64,000 bases of DNA from Corallium rubrum (taxonomy: Eukaryota; Cnidaria; Anthozoa; Scleralcyonacea; Coralliidae), in the NCBI GenBank assembly GCA_964035015.1, contig OZ036005.1:15519125-15583124 (forward strand). The letters run 5' to 3'. Both the position numbers and the translations under genes were made by a program. The notes beneath the pieces are model-generated. The model had not been told where the DNA came from and searched no databases. It saw nothing but the letters and a program-made list of their open reading frames with translations. Shown piece by piece: positions 58,176 to 64,000 of the stretch (its first letter is position 1; the number at the start of each line of letters is the position of its first letter).

Positions 58176-59220
58176 TTAAATTAAACAATTATCCACATTA
58201 CACGGCCTTTTTAGTACTGTAATACTGAGCCTTTCGCGAGGCAGTCTAGGAGCTATACAAAGCCTGCCTGCTTGCAACATGTAGCTTGATGGTGACCATG
58301 ACAAGACATGTTTCACCTTTATTGGGAAATCTACAGCATTCCCTTCTCCATTCCCATCAAGAACATACCACCAATTTTCAGGGAGAAATTTTAGTCTATG
58401 CATGTCCTCTTTGTTTAGCAGAAGATGTCCCCGATGAGCTGATGGTGTACCTTTGTTTTGTGTAACATATCTCCACACATCTAAGTGCACATTGACATAA
58501 ACTGGAGAAAAGGAGGCACTTTTGAGTGAAGAGAACACCCCCAATGAAAACTGCCGGCTTGCCTCCTGCAACATTTCTTCGCTTGGTGTCACTGGTCTGG
58601 TGTAACTTCTAGATTCAAACACAATAAATTGAAATATTACAACTTGATTCTTATAATTATTAATTATATAATATAGTTATGAACACCAATGTAAATGTGT
58701 GGTATAGTAATCAGTACGGTAAACGGTATGACCTTATCCTTTGGTATTAAAATCAAACTACTAGACTAAACACAAAAGTACAACAAAGTGGAAAGGCCTA
58801 GAATGATTGTGTCATTGTTTTGTTTTGTATTAAATTAAGGACTGAACTGTGAAGCATGAGTTTCAATTCAGAAAAACAAACCTTAGTAACTGTGAATTTA
58901 AGTTTTCAGTTGGTTCCCAAGAACTACTCTCCAGCGGCCAATCTCTCCATTTCACTAAATATTCGAAGCTCTATAATGATTCAAAAAGCCAAGGTTAAGC
59001 AATAGATAAGCTTAAGGCTTAAAAATACTAAATAGTGTATGTAGAAATGTTTAGAAATTGGAAATGCAATCACAACTCTCACCTGTCCCTTCTTCCGTCT
59101 CTCGATAATTCGCTGTACCTCGTAAAACTCTCCTTTTCTCTTGCTTGTGTCGTATAAAACGATGGAGGAAAACGAATTGAGTTGTTGATAATTTACTGGA
59201 GCAGCTCGCTTCGCGGCCAT
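58176..59220 (-). CDS. Chromodomain protein, three exons, intact; second gene of the RAG1-like element
   Basis: Exons on the minus strand: 59220-59083, 58970-58882, 58608-58176. GT-AG introns, phases agree (219 aa). Residues ~31-70 form a chromodomain: EFYEVQRIIERRKKGQ across the first junction, then FEYLVKWRDWPLESSSWEP, with the usual aromatic cage (Y, W in VKW, W in SWEP). The ~145-residue C-terminal part (VYVNVHLDVWRYVTQNKG, LLNKEDMHRLKFLPENWWYVLDG) is unrecognised. Its stop lies 53 bp from the stop of the transposase gene, convergently, and its start is 50 bp inside the right inverted repeat. Chromodomains read methylated histones, so it may steer target choice; that is inference. Confidence 0.85.
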
Positions 59221-59270
59221 TTTGAAGATTATTATGTTGCAACGCAACAGAATTATAATTTCGCGCAGGT

Positions 59271-59317
59271 GACCGCTGCCCGCTGTGTGGGCTCAAATGT
59301 CCATAATTTCTGGCGAT
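59271..59317 (-). repeat. Right terminal inverted repeat of the RAG1-like element
   Basis: Read inward from 59317: ATCGCCAGAAATTATGGACA, TTTGAGCCC, then AGCGGTC at 59277-59271. Outside it lies TGTGAGTGACGACGAG, the Gypsy frame. Confidence 0.8.
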
Positions 59318-59644
59318 GTGAGTGACGACGAGTTGCTGGTCACTGTCTTGTCATCTCGCGTTGCAGTTTTCGTTGCAGTTATTGAACCTTTGCACTCTGT
59401 GACTTTGTAGGGTTTTGGCTCGTATGGGGTCTGAGACTTACAATATGACCGGTCACGCTTCAGAATAACCATGTCGCCTGGTTGAATGCTGGATGGCTTG
59501 ACGTATGCTTTCGAGTCAGCGTACTTCTTCATTTTGTCTTTGGCATACCGGTCAGCCGTCTGGATCTTTGCTGGATCTGGTGGATCAAGTTGTATTTCAC
59601 ATGGCCAGAAATTTAGGACGTCAGTCCAGCAAAGTATATATGCG

Positions 59645-60190
59645 CACAAACTACCGTATTTAGAAATTCAATATGGCTGAATCATTAAGCTTTCAATATA
59701 AGCAATTTCAACTTGCTATGCGTAGAAGATAACAAAAACGTACTATCATCTTCCCCACGTCTATGACATCAGAAAATATCTCAGTGAGTACTCAACTTCA
59801 GTTTCAACGCTCAAAAATGTGCCATCATTGTGCCAAATGAGTTCTAAAATTACTATATTTAACATATAAATCTGCCTATTGAGTGTTATTAAAATCGTGA
59901 GTTAAAAGAAAGTCACTTTTATTTCCGTATGGTATACATTTGTAAGCGTCGGCCGACAACTTCCCCACGTCCAGATCTGTTGTACGAGGGTAGGTCCCAA
60001 TTACGATATTTATTTGAAGGCATTTGAGTCTTTTTCCGTTGTGCGAAATGAGTTCTAAATCGGCTTATTTTCAGGGCTTACGTTATTAAATACCCGGTTT
60101 ATCTCTTAAAGACTTTAACATATTCATAAATTGGGTGACAAATGTTTATAAACAAAAGAATTTTTATTTATTATTTGGTCTATTAATCGT
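59645..60190. other. Unidentified ~540-bp block inside the Gypsy remnant
   Basis: It interrupts what should be continuous integrase sequence. Contains two similar words (CTTCCCCACGTC at ~59748 and ~59961, 'atgagttctaaa' at ~59837 and ~60049), suggesting an imperfect internal repeat of ~213 bp. No coding potential. Confidence 0.5.
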
Positions 60191-60850
60191 TGGAATTTTA
60201 ATTGCTTCCTCCCTGCGTCCGCGATGTTATGCGGTCTTCAGAGCGCTGGGTGTCTTTCATTTCTGGCCATGGGTAACTTTGTGCGTAGTTGGCGATTGAA
60301 GAAAACCGTTGCAGGAGCCTTGCCTGTTGAGCGGTGTGGTGTGGCTCAGACATTTCTCAGGAATTTGGTCAATTCGTCTCGCCATGGTTTCTGCTGTTCG
60401 AGTGCAATCTTCACAATCTTCTTTACAGTTCTTATAAAGCGCTCCACTTCTCCATCAGCTCTTAGCCAGTGAGGGGTAATCTTTCTATGGTGAAATTCTA
60501 GGTCTGCGGCAAAAGTGGCGAAGGCGTTCGAGTTGAAGGGTGGGCCGTTGTCAGTTTTCACAACCGCTGGGATGCCAAATTCTGAGAAGGTGTGTTGAAG
60601 CTTGGAAATGACTGTTGGGGCTGCCAGAGAGCGAAGTACTTCGACAACTGGATAACGAGAATTCGTCGGAGAGTACTAGGTGGTAGTCACCTGTTGACAG
60701 TTCAGAAAAGTCCATGCTGATTTCTTGCCATGCTTGATCGGGCAGAGGAGACATCTGTAATGGCTCACGTGCTGTTACTGGGGTCGCAAACTGGCAGGCG
60801 AGGCAAGTCTGTATTCGTTCTTCTACCAGTTGGTTGATTCGTGCATGCAA

Positions 60851-62145
60851 ACCATACTTTCTCTCTCAGTCCTACTAAGACTGAATCGGTTATCTTTTCA
60901 GTTAAGAGATTTAAACCGTATCATCCCGATTTGTTTTTTGAAGGTAAAGAAATTATAGAGGTATCACAGCACACTCATCTTGGAGAAACATCGAGTAATT
61001 AATCCTGGAAGGCTCACATTTTTACAATATATGAGAAGGATAGTCGGAGATTGAATTTGCTCAAAGGATTAAAATATAAAATAAATAGGGAAACTCTGAA
61101 TAAATTATATAAATATCTTATTCGTCCTTTGATAGAATATGCAGATGTTTTGTGGGATGGTTGCACAGATGGTGAGAGCGATCTTCTCGAATTTGTACAA
61201 TACGAAGCGGCAAAAATTGTAACGGGTGCCATGACGGGTACCAGTAGGCGCTATTTGATGCAAGAAATTGGTTGGGAAGATATGAAGACCAGACTTTCTA
61301 TTAATTGATATTCTATTTCAAAATTGTCTATAATTTTGTGCCTAGTTATTTAAAAGAGCTATTACCATCTCAGGTGTTCGAGCGAACTCATTATTCCTTG
61401 AGATCGTATTCTGACTTCCCATTATTTCCAGTGCGTACTGAGAGTTTTAAAAAACCTTTTTTCCCATCTGCCACTAAATTGTGGAATGAGATTGATACAT
61501 CTGTACGCAATCTTGAGTCAGTTGTTTCTTTTAAAAAAGCTTTATTAGTTCTTTTTGATGTTCCGTCAACTACAACTTTTTTTAACTTTTCTTTGGATAG
61601 ATATTCATCTATCATTCAAACTCGCATACGTTTAGATGCTTGTGCTCTTAATTATTACCTGTTTAAAATTGGGTGTAAAACATCTCCGAAATGTCTTTGT
61701 GGCTTTGAAACTGAACCTATTAATCATTACTTTTTGCATTGTTCCATATTTGCTGCTCCTTGATCAAAACTAGTCTCCTCTGCTGCTTGTATTCTTGCTG
61801 ACAGATGGCTGACAATCTCTGAATTGCAGTTAATAAGGCTTTTCTGTTTGGATCTTCATTACTTTCAGAAGATGAAAATGTTCAAATTTTTTACTCTGTT
61901 CAATGTTTTATTAAAGAATCTAATCGTTTTAAAATTATGTGAACCTTGATTTTGTTTGCCATCATCAGCCAGTAATTTAAATTTAATATTATATATAATT
62001 TATTCGTAAACTGATTATGCAATGTTCTGGTTGAGTTTTATATAATATACATTTTATTGTAATTTTTAGCTGTAGTGGGCCCGCTTGATGAGCAGTTTTG
62101 CTCTTGGAGCAAACTTATTGAAAAAAATTAAATATTTATTAAAAA
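60851..62145 (+). mobile_element. 5'-truncated LINE inserted in the Gypsy remnant
   Basis: Plus-strand frames encode the C-terminal half of a non-LTR polymerase: PTKTESVIFS, HTHLGE, LLKGLKYKINRETLNKLYKYLIRPLIEYADVLWD, then after a break at ~61304 'FYFKIVYNFVPSYL', LWNEIDTSVRNLESVVSFKKAL and a Cys/His end (CLCGFETEPINHYFLHC). An A/T-rich tail (TTGAAAAAAATTAAATATTT) ends at ~62145, where Gypsy sequence resumes. Stops at ~61002 and ~61304 show it is dead. Confidence 0.8.
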
Positions 62146-62389
62146 GAGCTTTAGTTTTCGTGATGCCTTGATGACCTTTGATCATGGGCTAAATTTCTGC
62201 GGTTGTACTGCGGGTGAACGCTGGTGGTGCAGAAGTGGTGGCAATGGAGTTGATGTATTCCTCTGCTATTTTCTCCTGTCTGCCTGCAGGTTGCGCGTAC
62301 TTGGATGGGTGCCTAGACATATAGTCAGCAGGGTTTCCTTCACCTTTTCTGTAGTGTGCACACTGTTATTTGAAAGTAGTTAATTTAAC

Positions 62390-62605
62390 TACAAAAACGT
62401 AGTCAAAAAAAAAGGTTCAGAACAACTACAATTTTTGTGGTAATTTTAACTACATTTATTTAACCACACTTTCGTAGCAATTTTAACTACATTTACTTAA
62501 TCACACTTTTGTAGTAAATATAACTACATAAAATAACTGCACTTTTGTGGTAAATTTAAAAATATAACTACATATATTTAACTACATTAGTACATTTCAG
62601 GGGTT
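62390..62605 (+). repeat. Degenerate ~50-bp tandem repeat
   Basis: 'ttttgtggtaattttaactacattta' recurs about four times with drift (62430-62600). Confidence 0.75.
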
Positions 62606-62644
62606 ATAATTTAACTTGCACTTATTATTTACAAATTTTAAGAT

Positions 62645-62857
62645 ATTTACAGACGATTTCACATCGCTTTTGACAAAAGTGCGTTCGAATATTCGCAAGT
62701 TCATTCGGATGTTCGCAAGTTCATTTGAACTGATGCATTTCATTGGCTACATGGAATTCAATACCTAATCAAATGTGTAAGTTGAAATGAACTTGCGAAT
62801 ATCCGAATGAACTTCAGAAATTGTTGTCAAAAGTGATGTGAAATCGTCTGCAATTAA
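62645..62857. repeat. Foldback element (~213 bp)
   Basis: CAGACGATTTCACATCGCTT mirrors 'gtgatgtgaaatcgtctg', with 'ttgcgaatattcg..'/'gaacttgcgaatatccgaatgaactt' inside. Confidence 0.8.
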
Positions 62858-62859
62858 AA

Positions 62860-64000
62860 AAAAAAGTAATAAAGTTAAACAATCTTGGCTGATTAGGTGC
62901 ATAAAATAGACATGCATAAAAACCTTTAATAATTTTAAACTAAACTAAGTTCTTTCAAAAAATTGTTGATAAGCCCCTCTTTTCTTCAAATTGTTACAAT
63001 TGTCCATCAATAATACTGTTTCAATATACAAAAACATGTTCCTTGACCAGGAAGATTACTCCATATTAAAAATATAGCAGCTACCAACCAATAATGGAAG
63101 CAGATAATCATCCACTCTGCAGCAATATAAATTAGGTCAAGGGATGACAAACTTCCTGACATAACAAGTCACGGCTCAACTGACTTTGTAATTTCAACAT
63201 CAATTGATTCATCATGCTGATATAAGAAAAAAGAAACGCATTAAAATTAGAATTGCTCTAAGAGGTGCACAGGCAGTGTAAAATATAATATATTGGGCAA
63301 TATCAAATGAAAAAAAGTGGTAAACTGTTGTGTTGATACTGCAAAAATGACAATCTTATCATCTGCCACCTTTGACAATTTTTTCATATGCGTCTGATGT
63401 TACAAGTTGGGTACAACTGAAGATTACTTTTAGTGAATACTGTTTTGACAATATTGAATTAGAACATTTTCAATGGAAAACACTCAGCTATCAGTGAATT
63501 TATGTAAATTTATAATACTGTATTTGTACCCAGCTTGTGGTATCACTAACCCCCAAGTTACAGTAGCCTAATTGCGCACAGTATTAAAACAAGATGGGGG
63601 ATGATGCTATAAAATTTGTGTTTTGCCAGAATTAGTAATGTATACATTGTTATACAAAAGTATATGTTCTTCTGGTTATTTTAATTAACTGCAAGTATTT
63701 TTATAAATCAGAACATCGTAAACTAAAATTTTTTTGTGATTTTTGTTTGTCTAAATGCATGTTCATTACCATTTAACCCACTGATGCCTACAATAGTCTC
63801 TGTCTGAGGAATCATCTGCTGATAAACAGAGTAAAACAATAAAGTGGACATTTTTGGCTGGCTCAAATACACAGGAATGGGTAAATTAATCACTTGACCC
63901 AATGCCATTGCTACCTTCCCTTTAGAGAGTAAAATCATCTGGAGTGTAATTTAAATTACTAGTATTTCAATATTAAACTTTATATACAAAATATATTTAG
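62860..64000. other. Non-coding stretch to window end
   Basis: AT-rich. The one small minus-strand open frame (63723-63938) has no recognisable motif. Nothing else supported. Confidence 0.4.

Larger units (their letters stand above)
40010..59317. mobile_element. Two-gene DNA transposon: RAG1/Transib/CMC-like transposase plus chromodomain protein
   Basis: Inverted ends ATCGCCAGAAA..(T)..GGACATT(T)GAGCCC..AGCGGTCA lie at 40010-40058 and 59271-59317. Both breakpoints fall inside a Gypsy integrase-tail reading frame, so the insertion is defined on both sides. Two convergent, uninterrupted genes fill it. Without the 13,383-bp element in its first intron (plus one TA), its length is about 5.9 kb. 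The target duplication is not clear: GTC occurs at both junctions, and up to 5 bp is possible with one mismatch. The arrangement recalls ProtoRAG elements. Confidence 0.85.
59325..62350 (-). pseudogene. Gypsy retrotransposon pol remnant (RNase H end to integrase)
   Basis: Read on the minus strand: ~62345-62160 carries the end of RNase H and its linker (KGEGNPADYMSRHP). 60850-60300 carries the integrase core with ITPHW, ADGEVERF and 'TDNGPPF' but broken frames. 59640-59325 carries the integrase C-terminal region (YADSKAYVKPSSIQPGDMV, TPYEPKPYKVTE). Its continuation is at 40008-39817. The copy is interrupted by a LINE (60851-62145), an unidentified ~540-bp block and the RAG1-like element. Dead; no LTR at the 5' side in this window. 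Confidence 0.8.

Overview
The window looks like nuclear DNA from a multicellular animal, most probably a cnidarian (anemone, coral or relative). This rests on small GT-AG introns, AT-rich DNA crowded with short inverted-repeat elements, and a gene mix of BTB, THAP, BEN and chromodomain proteins with Penelope, Crypton, Gypsy and LINE elements. The phylum is an inference from memory of such families; no database was searched. The only ordinary-looking host genes are a single-exon BTB/POZ gene (25171-25881) and perhaps a zinc-finger gene (12680-14736). Nearly everything else is mobile or repetitive.

Layout. 1-6.7 kb: short foldback elements, a decayed C2H2/SWIM zinc-finger gene, and a duplicated segment that preserves an empty/filled insertion site. 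6.8-12.1 kb: about 53 copies of a 92-bp satellite, then a G-run minisatellite. 12.2-19 kb: a zinc-finger gene, foldback elements and microsatellites. 19-25 kb: an array and giant foldback of a ~210-bp repeat, into which a 2.85-kb THAP-domain element with ~700-bp inverted repeats has inserted (AATT duplication). 25-28.5 kb: the BTB gene and foldback elements. 28.7-33.7 kb: two Penelope-like elements with hammerhead-like motifs. 34-39.6 kb: a LINE tail, a decayed Crypton tyrosine recombinase and a probable Gypsy LTR.

The main result is in 39.6-62.4 kb, a set of nested insertions. The oldest layer is a decayed Gypsy pol region on the minus strand. It is interrupted by a LINE and, separately, by a two-gene DNA transposon with inverted ends at 40010 and 59317. 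That transposon has two convergent genes whose stops lie 53 bp apart. One encodes an 849-aa transposase in nine exons, with features shared by RAG1, Transib and CMC transposases: D378, CxxC 477/480, D536, H700-x4-H705 and E725. The other encodes a 219-aa chromodomain protein in three exons. Both read through without a break. The layout resembles ProtoRAG (convergent RAG1-like and RAG2-like genes), but the partner here is a chromodomain protein.

The first intron of the transposase gene holds a second complete transposon of 13,383 bp (41914-55296). It has TA-flanked CCCTTACAAAAA ends, CACTG/CACAGTG-rich subterminal repeats, and two divergent genes: a Tnp2/CACTA-like transposase (minus, now broken) and an intact 378-aa BEN-domain gene (plus). 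The Tnp2-like gene was in turn hit by a 298-bp foldback element; a second copy sits in its intron. Both copies have 7-bp target duplications. The BEN gene carries a LINE fragment in an intron. The order of events is therefore Gypsy, then RAG1-like element, then Tnp2/BEN element, then the 298-bp elements.
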